From GCA-002708315 sp964460905 (GTDB taxonomy: Bacteria > Bacteroidota > Bacteroidia > Bacteroidales > F082), in contig CAYWRM010000010.1 of the NCBI GenBank assembly GCA_964460905.1, positions 38,259-102,258 on the forward strand: a DNA stretch of 64,000 bases, read 5' to 3'. Shown here piece by piece: positions 17,907-26,966 of the stretch (position 1 is the first letter of the stretch; every line of letters begins with the position of its first letter). The notes beneath the pieces are model-generated. The model did no database searches. It was not told the DNA's origin and saw nothing but the letters and a program-made list of their open reading frames with translations. The position numbers and the translations under genes were made by a program.

Positions 17907-19655
17907 CTAATGTCCGTCACCTCCAACTACTTTAAACTGGTCACCGGTTTTTTCTATAATTAATTTATATGTATCCTCACCATATCCTGGTTGAGATACT
18001 TTGGGTGCATAGTACTTATATCCTTCAGGCGTATCCTGAGCGGTTTTTATATTTCCATCCATATATTTAACAAAAAGATACTGATAAAGATTTTTCCAGG
18101 TGTTAAATACATCGGCACCAACTGAATTTGAATAACTTGTAAGATATGCTATGGCAGCATCTTTATCGGTTGACATTAAAGCTTCTGCACCAGCATCAAT
18201 GGCAGGAGTTAAGGCAATAAAATCGGTTTCAAATTTATTTTGAACTTTTTCAATCTCAGGGTGTATGGCACTATAACGGGTATAGGCAAAGTTTTGCATC
18301 TGGTTAAATATCCAAAATCCTGATTTATTCGACCATTTCATCATTGAGCCATTGCCAACGGAAAAGTTATAAGGAGTTTTAGTAATACTTGAGTACATAG
18401 GCATATATACGGTACCTGAAGCATCGTCAACACCAAACCAGAAAATACCCCCAATAGCATCCGGCAACCAAGTACGTGATTGGGTAACAAACGAAAAACC
18501 TGTTTGTTGAGTAGCAGTAGCCCTTTCATTGCAATAAGCTACATCATCAACTTTCCATGTAAGTGGACGCCAGCGATATGGGTTGTTAAAAGGACCTGCC
18601 CCTACATCTTTACTCATGTCTAACTCTGTATTTTCAAGGTGGTCGCGCATGAAGTTCATCATATCATGAACGCTAACTTTATTTGTTGGTTTAACCCAGA
18701 GAGGCATACGGTTGGTTGCATAATGGTTTGGGTTTGGGGTTCCATCGTCAAGTGTATTATTATGCTCAATATTTCCTTTTGCATACTCCCAGTATTTATC
18801 CATCCCCGGGGCAACTTTGTTAAACATGGTCCAAACTCTAATTTCGCAAAAACGCGCACCACCAAAATTAACGGGAGCATATGTTTCTGAAAAGGAAAAA
18901 TTCTTGTCTTTCCCCTCATACCATCCTTTTTCTCTTGCAAATGAAATTATATCTTCAGCATAAACAGTGGTAATATTTTCATCAAAAATTTCATCAATAT
19001 CTTTTGAGCTTATGGAATTTTTGCTTTTTTCCTGTGGGAAAGTTCCAATACGAGCATGGTTAGCATGCCCTGACACATAACCATCGGGGATCATACGTGC
19101 TACCCAAACAGCACCCTTTTCACCTTCACCTTTTCCAATAAGCTCAAGTATCCACACTTCATCTTTATCAGATATGGAGAATGATTCTCCTGAACTGTAA
19201 TACCCGTATTCAGCCATTAGGCCGGTTATAATTTTAATTGCATCACGGGCAGAAGTAGCTCTTTGCAATCCAATGTAAATAAGATTACCATAGTCCATAA
19301 TAGCGCCAGATTGTTTGCCAAGTTCTGATCGACCACCGTATGTTGTTTCACCAATTGCAACCTGATTTTCATTCATATTACCTATCACATTGTAAGTAAC
19401 TAATGCTTGTTTAATCTCACCAAGATATTTACCTGTATCCCACTCATAAATGTCGAGCATTGTGCCTTCTGGATAAGTTGCAGCAGGCCAGTGATATAGT
19501 TCGCCATAAAGAATATGCGAGTCGGCCGCATAAGAAATCATCGTTGATCCATCAGTAGAAGCACCTTTTGTAATAAGATAATTTGTACATGCAATAGTGC
19601 TGTTTGTCAACAATAAGGTTATGGCCAATACAAGACCTGTTATTTTATAATTCAT
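17907..19655 (-). CDS. C69 family dipeptidase, secreted
   Basis: N-terminal nucleophile peptidase of family C69 (dipeptidase A type). A signal peptide of 22 residues precedes Cys23, and the mature protein would begin CTNYLITKGASTDGSTMISY, the characteristic C69 N-terminus in which the exposed Cys is the nucleophile. Later motifs are ETTYGGR, ISDKDEVWILELIGKGEGEKGAVWVARMIPDGYVSGHAN (quoted in part: VWVARMIPDGY) and a long C-terminal domain to residue 582. The cleavage that removes the leader may directly create the active enzyme. It acts on dipeptides in the periplasm or outside. Monocistronic by context. Confidence 0.9.
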   Translation of the reverse strand: MNYKITGLVLAITLLLTNSTIACTNYLITKGASTDGSTMISYAADSHILYGELYHWPAATYPEGTMLDIYEWDTGKYLGEIKQALVTYNVIGNMNENQVAIGETTYGGRSELGKQSGAIMDYGNLIYIGLQRATSARDAIKIITGLMAEYGYYSSGESFSISDKDEVWILELIGKGEGEKGAVWVARMIPDGYVSGHANHARIGTFPQEKSKNSISSKDIDEIFDENITTVYAEDIISFAREKGWYEGKDKNFSFSETYAPVNFGGARFCEIRVWTMFNKVAPGMDKYWEYAKGNIEHNNTLDDGTPNPNHYATNRMPLWVKPTNKVSVHDMMNFMRDHLENTELDMSKDVGAGPFNNPYRWRPLTWKVDDVAYCNERATATQQTGFSFVTQSRTWLPDAIGGIFWFGVDDASGTVYMPMYSSITKTPYNFSVGNGSMMKWSNKSGFWIFNQMQNFAYTRYSAIHPEIEKVQNKFETDFIALTPAIDAGAEALMSTDKDAAIAYLTSYSNSVGADVFNTWKNLYQYLFVKYMDGNIKTAQDTPEGYKYYAPKVSQPGYGEDTYKLIIEKTGDQFKVVGGDGH

Positions 19656-19737
19656 ATTTAATAGTTTTGGTTATTAATACTTAATTTAAAAAAGAGCCAC
19701 AAAATTAATAGAAATGTTGAATATTTTATAGTTCCTT

Positions 19738-20835
19738 TTATTTATCCCTCATTTTTGCTTTTTGTTTTAGATAAAGGTATGCTTGCTGAATTTCGTTATC
19801 TGTCATTTCTGGATCTTCCTTTTTAACCATAGCCTTAAATTCAGAATAGCTCATATCTTTAATCATATCAAGCATCTCGTCCTCTTCTTCTTTAGAATTA
19901 TTATATTCTTCTTCAAATTCTTGAGCTGTAATATCGGGGAATAATTCATCAGAATTTACTCTTTCGTATTCAATATTTTCGGGTACTTGAAATTTTTCTT
20001 CAGGAACAGGAACATCAATTTTAACACTAATAGCAGTTTCAATATTTGATCTGTCTTCCAGTTTCAGAACAAGTCCTTTCCAAATCCACAATTTACTTTT
20101 TCCATTAACCCACAAATTACATTCTTTTCCAATTATGGTTTCATTACTAGTTTTTTCATATCCTGTTTTTATAAGGATATTTTCTCCTGTTTTTTGCCAG
20201 TCGCGATCGGAGTCTGCTGAAAATAATAAAAATGGATTTTCTATTTCAACGGCCTGTTTATCAATAAAATCAATTGTTGTAGTAAAAGGCCCTATTGTAA
20301 TAGTGCCTGTATTTTCCTTTATTTTATTACCCTTTTTCTCTACAATATATTCAGCCATTTTATAACCAGCTCCATAAACGTAATAACTTTTATTACCTTC
20401 AATCTTTCCTTCTAATTTATATTCAATTATAGCTGTTTCAAATGGATATTTTCTGTAATCATCAGGGTTTGCATTATCACGTTTTGATTTGTAGTTATTC
20501 TCAAATTCTTCATATTTACCCAGGCCAAAAATTGTTGCTTCAGCACCCTTATCCATTGACTCATCAGCCTTTTTAAGCCCTGGTTGAGCTTTGTCTAATC
20601 CTTTTTCAGCCTGTTCCATTCCGGCGTTTTCTGCTTTTTCAGCTTGCTCCAAACCGGCATCCTCTCCTGCTTTAAGACCTTTTTCAGCCTGCTCTTCCCC
20701 TTTTTCTTTAGCCTCGTTTTTGTATTTATTTTTATACTTATTTTTTATACTGTTTCCAATGCCAAATTGTGCATTAACATTTCCCATTAAAAATAATGAG
20801 AACACTAATGTTAATAATACTATTCTTTTTTTCAT
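19738..20835 (-). CDS. Secreted protein with Ala-Glu-Lys repeat, function unknown
   Basis: A 365-residue secreted protein: leader MKKRIVLLTLVFSLFLMGNVNAQ, then a charged segment of tandem degenerate units (EQAEKGLKAGEDAG, LEQAEKAENAG, MEQAEKGLDKA) at about residues 45-90 that should be helical, then a beta-rich domain of about 200 residues with lipid-carrier-like strands and PFTTTIDFIDKQ, and an acidic helical tail. The central part resembles DUF4412-like secreted proteins of Bacteroidota, but I cannot confirm a family. It is 18 bases upstream of the end of the gap to ribF, on the same strand and downstream of it. Confidence 0.65.
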   Translation of the reverse strand: MKKRIVLLTLVFSLFLMGNVNAQFGIGNSIKNKYKNKYKNEAKEKGEEQAEKGLKAGEDAGLEQAEKAENAGMEQAEKGLDKAQPGLKKADESMDKGAEATIFGLGKYEEFENNYKSKRDNANPDDYRKYPFETAIIEYKLEGKIEGNKSYYVYGAGYKMAEYIVEKKGNKIKENTGTITIGPFTTTIDFIDKQAVEIENPFLLFSADSDRDWQKTGENILIKTGYEKTSNETIIGKECNLWVNGKSKLWIWKGLVLKLEDRSNIETAISVKIDVPVPEEKFQVPENIEYERVNSDELFPDITAQEFEEEYNNSKEEEDEMLDMIKDMSYSEFKAMVKKEDPEMTDNEIQQAYLYLKQKAKMRDK

Positions 20836-20853
20836 ATTTATTAATTAGTTAAT

Positions 20854-21792
20854 TTATAATATCTTGAGTGTGTTTATTTTATCTAACGCCAGCTGGGTTT
20901 TTAGCGCTTCAATATTTTCAAATTTGTGTTCGTCACGCATACGTTTAACAAATGAAATAGTTATGTCTTTACCATAGATAACTTTATTAAAATCAAAGAT
21001 ATTTACCTCAATGGTTATCCAGACATTTAGGATATTTACTTTATCAATAGTTGGTCTGAAACCAATATTAGCCATTCCTTTATATGTTTCATCCATGTAA
21101 TGAACTCTACAAGCATATACTCCTACCGCTGCTATAAGTTTGTATTCGTCACTAACCTCAATATTAGCTGTTGGAAAACCTATGTTATGTCCTATAGATT
21201 GACCTCGAACTACTTTTCCAGTTATTGAATATTCATGTCCTAATAATTTATTTGCAACAGTAATATCACCCTGAATAAGCAGATCTCTTATTTTAGTTGA
21301 GCTAATAGTTGTCTTTCCAATATTTTTGGCATCAACTTGTTTAACATCAAATCCAGATTGTTTACCCAATCTATTAAGTAGCTCAAAACTTCCCTCACGA
21401 TTGTTACCAAACTGATGGTCGTACCCAATTATGAGAATTTTAGGATGTATTATGTCAATTATAAGATTTTTTATAAAAACTTCAGATGTTGTTTTTGCAA
21501 ATTCTTTAGTAAACTCAACTATAATCAGGTGGTTAATTCCCGCTTTTTCAATGTGTTGTATTTTCTTCTCTTGGGTTTTTATAAATTTAAGGTTTGAATT
21601 TTCTTGCTCCAGCACAATGCGTGGATGAGGATAAAATGTAACAACAACAGTTTCTCCACCTATTTTAGTTGCCTCCACCTTCATTTGATTAAAAACAGCC
21701 TGATGGCCAAGATGAACACCATCGAAAGTACCAATGGTAACTACTGCGTTATTAACAGGTTTAAAATCCTTTATGCAATTGTAAATTTTCAA
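20854..21792 (-). CDS. ribF: Bifunctional riboflavin kinase / FAD synthetase
   Basis: Phosphorylates riboflavin to FMN and adenylates FMN to FAD. The N-terminal nucleotidyl-transferase domain has VVTIGTFDGVHLGHQAVF (18-35) and STTKIRD-type TTISSTKIRDLL, and the C-terminal kinase domain has GKVVRGQSIGHNIGFPTANI and YKGMANIGFRPT. Length 312 is typical. The start is TTG at 21792: an in-frame TAA lies directly before it, and later ATGs would delete the GTFDGVHLGH motif. It follows asd by 72 bases on the same strand. Confidence 0.93.
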   Translation of the reverse strand: MKIYNCIKDFKPVNNAVVTIGTFDGVHLGHQAVFNQMKVEATKIGGETVVVTFYPHPRIVLEQENSNLKFIKTQEKKIQHIEKAGINHLIIVEFTKEFAKTTSEVFIKNLIIDIIHPKILIIGYDHQFGNNREGSFELLNRLGKQSGFDVKQVDAKNIGKTTISSTKIRDLLIQGDITVANKLLGHEYSITGKVVRGQSIGHNIGFPTANIEVSDEYKLIAAVGVYACRVHYMDETYKGMANIGFRPTIDKVNILNVWITIEVNIFDFNKVIYGKDITISFVKRMRDEHKFENIEALKTQLALDKINTLKIL

Positions 21793-21864
21793 TTATCTAA
21801 GTATATGGTTGAGGCTTAGGTTGAGAATGAATATCCTTTTTAATTTAATTATTAACCTTTTTCT

Positions 21865-22851
21865 CTAAACTAATTTATTCATTATTAAATATTGTGCTAT
21901 TTGAACAGCATTTGTTGCAGCTCCTTTTCTAAGGTTATCAGCAACAATCCAAATGTTTAAACTATTTGGTTGCGAATTATCCCTTCTTATTCTACCTACC
22001 ATCACCTCATCTTTGCCTTTAGTTAATAGTGGCATTGGATAAAAGTTGGCTTCCGGAAAATCAAACACAACCACACCGGGCATTGTACCAAGCAGCCGTT
22101 TTATTTCATGAATTGTAAAGCCGTTTTCAAATTCAATATTTACAGCCTCTGAATGTCCTGTTTTAACCGGCACTCTTACTGCTGTTGCTGTAATGCTGAT
22201 ATTGGAACTAAGTATTTTGTTTGTCTCTTCTATAAGTTTAACTTCTTCTGTAGTGTCACCATCATTATTAAACTCCCCTGCATGTGGTATTACATTAAGA
22301 TCTATTTGGTGTGGGTAAAATTTAGTTTCATAATTTCCGGCTCGCTCATTCATTAATTGATTAACAGCCTTAGCACCACTTCCCGAAACTGCCTGATATG
22401 TTGATATCACAAGCCTTTTTATCTTGTAAATTTTGTGTAACGGCGATAATGCCATCACCAACTGAATAGTTGAGCAGTTTGGGTTTGCAATAATAGTGTC
22501 ATTTTTATTTAATAAACCACCATTAATTTCAGGAACAATTAATGGAATATTATTATTCATTCGCCATGCCGATGAATTATCAATAACTTTTGTACCCACA
22601 TCAGCAAATTTTGGCGCCCACTTTAAAGATGTTGTGCTTCCTGCCGAAAATATTGCAATATCAGGTTTCTTTTCAACAGCGTCTTCAATTGAAATGATGC
22701 TATATTCCTTTCCGGAAAAAGTAATTTTTTTTCCTGTAGATTTTGATGAAGCGACAGGAAAAAACTCAGTTACCTGTATATTTCTTTCTTCAAGAACTTT
22801 TAAAATGTCTCTGCCAACTAACCCTGTTGCACCTACTACAGCAATCTTCAT
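21865..22851 (-). CDS. asd: Aspartate-semialdehyde dehydrogenase
   Basis: Reduces aspartyl phosphate to aspartate semialdehyde for lysine/diaminopimelate, threonine and methionine synthesis. The 328-residue protein has the NADP-binding start VVGATGLVGRDILKVL, the substrate loop FSAGSTTSLKWAP, the catalytic Cys in NPNCSTIQLVMAL (about residue 127), VSGSGAKAVNQL and the His region VPVKTGHSEAVNIEF. Starts at ATG 22851. No other lysine or threonine genes are near. It is probably transcribed with ribF. Confidence 0.95.
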   Translation of the reverse strand: MKIAVVGATGLVGRDILKVLEERNIQVTEFFPVASSKSTGKKITFSGKEYSIISIEDAVEKKPDIAIFSAGSTTSLKWAPKFADVGTKVIDNSSAWRMNNNIPLIVPEINGGLLNKNDTIIANPNCSTIQLVMALSPLHKIYKIKRLVISTYQAVSGSGAKAVNQLMNERAGNYETKFYPHQIDLNVIPHAGEFNNDGDTTEEVKLIEETNKILSSNISITATAVRVPVKTGHSEAVNIEFENGFTIHEIKRLLGTMPGVVVFDFPEANFYPMPLLTKGKDEVMVGRIRRDNSQPNSLNIWIVADNLRKGAATNAVQIAQYLIMNKLV

Positions 22852-23160
22852 TTACTTATTTATTAACAGTTTTTAGAATTAAAATCACTAACCTTCATTA
22901 TTCATAAAATCTCTCGCAAAGGCGCTAAATCGCAAAGAACAAGTAAATTAAAAGCTAATTTCGAAAAAACTCAATTTTACTTCTCCAAACAAATTCATTC
23001 ATCAAAATTACTCATATCCAATTTTTTGCGTCTCTGCGTCTTTGTGTGATGAATTTTTCAGGCTAGTAATTTCAATAATTTTAATTTCAATTTACTTAAT
23101 GATAAAAATATTATTAAATTTACAAATCAAAAACCTTTTACAGCCTGCAAAAATACTAAA
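22852..23160. other. 309-base divergent gap containing an interspersed repeat
   Basis: Gap between asd (minus) and the lamin-tail protein (plus). It contains the inverted-repeat element at 22915-23046; the rest is AT-rich and must hold both promoters. TAAATTTA at about 23114 resembles a -7 box with one mismatch. No open frame is credible. Confidence 0.5.
22915..23046. repeat. 132-bp MITE-like element with imperfect 23-bp terminal inverted repeats
   Basis: The left arm (22915-22937, CGCAAAGGCGCTAAATCGCAAAG) and the right arm (23024-23046) pair at 16 of 23 positions when one is reversed. The right arm contains the double unit GCGTCTCTGCGTCT. Similar gcgtctctgcgtctttg sequences occur as dispersed non-coding repeats in many environmental bacterial genomes. 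The core of about 85 bases is AT-rich and non-coding. Confidence 0.5.
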
Positions 23161-25755
23161 ATGAAACAAATATTATTATTGCTGTTCATACTTCTTTCAA
23201 ATGTTCTTTTGTCTCAGACTTCTGATGATTTTGAAGATGGCAATTTTACTGAAAATCCGGTTTGGACAGGTGATCAAAATTTATTTAAAGTTAATTCATC
23301 CTTTCAATTGCAGTTAAGTGACACAGCTGAAAATCAAGCTTTTCTGGGAACTGCAAACACAATGATTGTTAATACAGAATGGCGATGCTGGATCAAGCTG
23401 TCGTTTAGCCCGTCATCAAACAATTATGCCCGATATTATCTTATTAGCGATAATGAAAATTTATCAGAATCATTAAACGGATATTTTTTACAATTTGGAG
23501 AATCGGGTAGCAATGATGCAATTGAATTATTCAGGCAAGATGGAAATGAACTGATTTCTGTTTGTCGTGGTAGCGAGGGAATTATTTCTTCATCATTTGA
23601 AATTCGTGTTAAAGTAACTAGAGACGATAGCGGAAACTGGAGGTTATATGTTGATCAAAATGGGGGAGAAGTTTTTGTTTTCGAATCCGAGGGTGTTGAC
23701 AATACATATTCTCAAACATCGTACATTGGTTACCAGTGTAAATATACATCAAGCAATAGCACCAAAATATACTTTGATGATGTTTATGCTGGCCCGTTTA
23801 TTATTGATAATGATCCGCCTGTATTATTAAGTATTGCAACTGATACTGACAGTACTGCCTTGTTGAAGTTTAACGAAGCATTGAACGAAGGGAGCATTGC
23901 AATTTTAAATAACTACATTGTTGATGATGGTATAGGAAACCCGATTGTTGCTTATCGTGATGAAATTGATGTATCTATTGTGAGATTGGAATTTAGTATA
24001 AAATTTGAATTAGCCAAAAATTATTTAATGTCAGTATCGGGAGTTAAAGATCTTGCAGAAAATATGATGAATCCTCAACAATTAGGGTTTAGTTATTATC
24101 TGCCTCAAGTGTATGATGTGGTTATCAATGAAATTATGGCTGATCCAACTCCTCCCGTTGGTCTTCCTGAATATGAGTATTTGGAATTATATAATCAAAC
24201 GGAATCTGACATTGATCTTGAGGGCTGGACATTAACAATTGGAACATCTGAAAAAACATTTAGTGCAGTTATTATCCCTTCGGGTAACTATTTAATTCTT
24301 GCAAAAGAAGAAGCACAGGCTGAGCTGAGTTCTTATGGTAATTTTTATGGTTTTAGCAGCTTTTCGTTAACAAACTCAGGACAAACAGTAGTCTTGAAAA
24401 GTAATAATGGAACAATAATTTCCAAGATATCTTATTCGGATAGTTGGTATAATGATCCGGATAAGGAAGATGGGGGGTGGTCAATTGAGCAGAAAAATCC
24501 TGCAAATATTTGTTCTGGTGGTGAAAATTGGACTGCATCAGAAGATAACAAGGGTGGCACCCCGGGAGCTGTAAATTCAGTAGTTAGCCATGTTTTGCTA
24601 ACACCTCAACTGGCAAATCTTGAGATCTTTACAGACAATATATTACAGTTGTATTTTAACCAAAATATGGATGAAGAATCTTTGAGTAATAACCAAGCCT
24701 ATGAAGTTAGTGGTGGTATTGGAAATCCAACTTATGTTTATACATGTTACGATGAGCCCCAAAAAGTTGAGCTTTATTTTGAGGATACATTTATACAGGG
24801 AACAAAATATGAATTAACTATTTCAAAAAGCATTATGAATTGTATGGGTTTACAACTAGCAAACGATACAATTATATGGTTCGGTTTACCCGATATTGCA
24901 GAAGCCAATGATGTTATAATTAATGAAATATTGTTTAACCCGTGGACAGGAGGAGAAGACTATGTTGAACTTTATAATCGTTCTGATAAAGTTATTGATT
25001 TGTCTACTTTGCAGATTGGCTCAATAAAAGAAAGTCCACCTAACCCTCCTGATACAACAATTGTTAGCATTATTAATAATCAATTTCTGTTACTTCCGGA
25101 TGAATATGCATTATTAACGGTTTCTCCGGGCGCGGTAAAAAATCAATACATTACGACTAACCCACAAGCTTTTATACAAGTTGATCCCTTTCCTTCATAT
25201 AACAATGATGATGGTAAAGTATTACTTACTTCTTACGACGAAATTGTAATTGATTCATTCAGTTATTCTGAAGAGATGCAATTCCCGCTATTGATTTATT
25301 ATGATGGGGTAGCTTTGGAGAGGATTAACCCGGATGTTTCTTCAAATGATGAAAACAACTGGCATTCTGCTGCCGAAAGTGTTGGTTTTGGTACTCCGGG
25401 ATATAAGAACTCACAGTTTGTTTCAAACATAATTACTGATGATAATATAGTTATTGAACCCGAAATATTTTCACCTGATAATGATGGTTTTGAAGACATC
25501 ATAAATATTAAATATAAATTTGATGTACCAGGTTATGTAATGTCAACAACTATTTTTAATGCGGAAGGATATTTGGTAAAAAAACTAACAAACAACGAAT
25601 ATCTTGGAACAGAAGGTAGTATTTCATGGGATGGATTGCAGGATAATAATTCGAAAGCCCCGGTTGGTATTTATGTATTTTACATTACGGTTTATGATAT
25701 TGAGGGTAATGTAAAGAAGTATAAGAAGACAGGAGTTTTGGCTACTAAGTTATAA
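23161..25755 (+). CDS. Large secreted lamin-tail domain protein with gliding-type C-terminal domain
   Basis: An 864-residue secreted protein: signal peptide 1-19 (LLSQ), a concanavalin-like beta domain (about 20-215), Ig-like SbsA-type domains (PPVLLSIATDTDSTALLKFNEALNEG in part: LLKFNEALNEG), two lamin-tail domains (VVINEIMADPTPPVG at about 320 and DVIINEILFNPWTGGEDYVE at about 585) and a C-terminal region with PEIFSPDNDGFEDIINI and WDGLQDNNSKAPVGIYVF, the pattern of type IX secretion C-terminal domains related to gliding-associated CHU_C. It should be exported and held at the cell surface. Its TAA directly abuts the stop of the convergent ureohydrolase gene. Confidence 0.82.
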   Translation: MKQILLLLFILLSNVLLSQTSDDFEDGNFTENPVWTGDQNLFKVNSSFQLQLSDTAENQAFLGTANTMIVNTEWRCWIKLSFSPSSNNYARYYLISDNENLSESLNGYFLQFGESGSNDAIELFRQDGNELISVCRGSEGIISSSFEIRVKVTRDDSGNWRLYVDQNGGEVFVFESEGVDNTYSQTSYIGYQCKYTSSNSTKIYFDDVYAGPFIIDNDPPVLLSIATDTDSTALLKFNEALNEGSIAILNNYIVDDGIGNPIVAYRDEIDVSIVRLEFSIKFELAKNYLMSVSGVKDLAENMMNPQQLGFSYYLPQVYDVVINEIMADPTPPVGLPEYEYLELYNQTESDIDLEGWTLTIGTSEKTFSAVIIPSGNYLILAKEEAQAELSSYGNFYGFSSFSLTNSGQTVVLKSNNGTIISKISYSDSWYNDPDKEDGGWSIEQKNPANICSGGENWTASEDNKGGTPGAVNSVVSHVLLTPQLANLEIFTDNILQLYFNQNMDEESLSNNQAYEVSGGIGNPTYVYTCYDEPQKVELYFEDTFIQGTKYELTISKSIMNCMGLQLANDTIIWFGLPDIAEANDVIINEILFNPWTGGEDYVELYNRSDKVIDLSTLQIGSIKESPPNPPDTTIVSIINNQFLLLPDEYALLTVSPGAVKNQYITTNPQAFIQVDPFPSYNNDDGKVLLTSYDEIVIDSFSYSEEMQFPLLIYYDGVALERINPDVSSNDENNWHSAAESVGFGTPGYKNSQFVSNIITDDNIVIEPEIFSPDNDGFEDIINIKYKFDVPGYVMSTTIFNAEGYLVKKLTNNEYLGTEGSISWDGLQDNNSKAPVGIYVFYITVYDIEGNVKKYKKTGVLATKL

Positions 25756-26928
25756 TCACATCAACTTCTGCTGAACTTTCCACCATCTATCTGGTATTTC
25801 GTGGTTGAGGGCAGTTTGGTAATCTTCGTATGAACATGGAACAAACTGATGTCGTTTATATTTTTGGCTTACCAGATCTTTTGAGCTTACTACCATCCAC
25901 CATCTGCTGGTTTTTTTACTTTTCAGGAAAACAAGCTCATCTTCAAAATTATCAATCTGTACATTAAATTTAATGTAATCCTGATGATTATTTTCCGGAA
26001 AATCGTTTCTGCGATTAGAAAATCCATCTAAAAAATACCACATCATTTGAGCATAAAGGTGAGCTGATTGTCCATTATTATCTAATGATGGGTTAAGCTC
26101 GTAAAAACCAATACTGCTGAGTTTATCACTCATTCCGGCATAACGGCAAATTTTACAAACTTCTTCTCCGGTAAACCCGTTAGGCATAGCTCTGTCTGAG
26201 GCAGGAGCATCAGCATGTTTAATACTCGAAATATCAATGCTTAATATGTCAGCATCTCTTACCATTGGCTCAACCTCTTCCATTTCAGCCTTTACATTTC
26301 CAAGTCGGTTAGTGTCAAAATACAAATTTTTCATCAGCACAAGCGAATCCTGATCAATAAAATATGTTTGATAACCAATATTGGTGTAATTAAATAAGAA
26401 ATTTGGTTGATGAAGGATGATATGACTTAGATAGGATTTGTTATTTAATTCATTTTCATCGTGACCAAGATCAAAAACGGCGTCAACGGAAGCAATATTT
26501 ATTATTCGTCCAATATTTTCATATGCCAGGTAATTGGCATAAGTAATATCTTGTCCGCCACCAATTATCATAGTGACAACATTATTTTTTAAAAGTTCTG
26601 AAACCACTTCTTTTAACGCAAAATATGTGTCATCAATTTGGTGGCCACGTTTAATGTTACCAATATCAGCAATATGTAAATTATTCCAATGTGAGAATAA
26701 TTTGTAAAACCATCCCCGAACCTCATTTGGAGCACTGTCACAACCTTTGTTTAGTGTGGCTCTGTCATCACCAACACCAATTATTGCAACATCAATTTTG
26801 TTAAGATCAGGAAATCCTTGTTCGTTAGTATATTTAATAATAACATCATCCAAGCGATATCGACCTGTATCGTTAGACGTTTTTAATTCTTCAATGTTTA
26901 CCGGTTCGAGGTATGTGCTAATATCCAT
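25756..26928 (-). CDS. Ureohydrolase-fold protein (formimidoylglutamase/arginase-like) with altered metal ligands
   Basis: A 390-residue member of the arginase/formiminoglutamase superfamily, usually annotated formimidoylglutamase in Bacteroidota. Motif positions are recognisable but changed: GGGQD (123-127) for GGDHS, VDAVFD (148-153) for DAHxD, and SIDISSIKHADAPA (230-243) for SxDxDxxDP. Asp149, Asp153 and Asp232 remain, while both His ligands and one Asp are replaced (Gln126, Val151, Ser234). The canonical two-manganese site is therefore probably absent. No hut genes are adjacent. It is 38 bases downstream of topA. Superfamily call firm, activity doubtful. Confidence 0.75.
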   Translation of the reverse strand: MDISTYLEPVNIEELKTSNDTGRYRLDDVIIKYTNEQGFPDLNKIDVAIIGVGDDRATLNKGCDSAPNEVRGWFYKLFSHWNNLHIADIGNIKRGHQIDDTYFALKEVVSELLKNNVVTMIIGGGQDITYANYLAYENIGRIINIASVDAVFDLGHDENELNNKSYLSHIILHQPNFLFNYTNIGYQTYFIDQDSLVLMKNLYFDTNRLGNVKAEMEEVEPMVRDADILSIDISSIKHADAPASDRAMPNGFTGEEVCKICRYAGMSDKLSSIGFYELNPSLDNNGQSAHLYAQMMWYFLDGFSNRRNDFPENNHQDYIKFNVQIDNFEDELVFLKSKKTSRWWMVVSSKDLVSQKYKRHQFVPCSYEDYQTALNHEIPDRWWKVQQKLM

Positions 26929-26966
26929 TACGTTGGAAATAGATGCATTTGGGCAACGAAGATAAA

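Noticed and set aside
22496..22876. Plus-strand frame of 126 codons
   Set aside because: Antisense shadow of asd, which carries the catalytic Cys motif and full family length.
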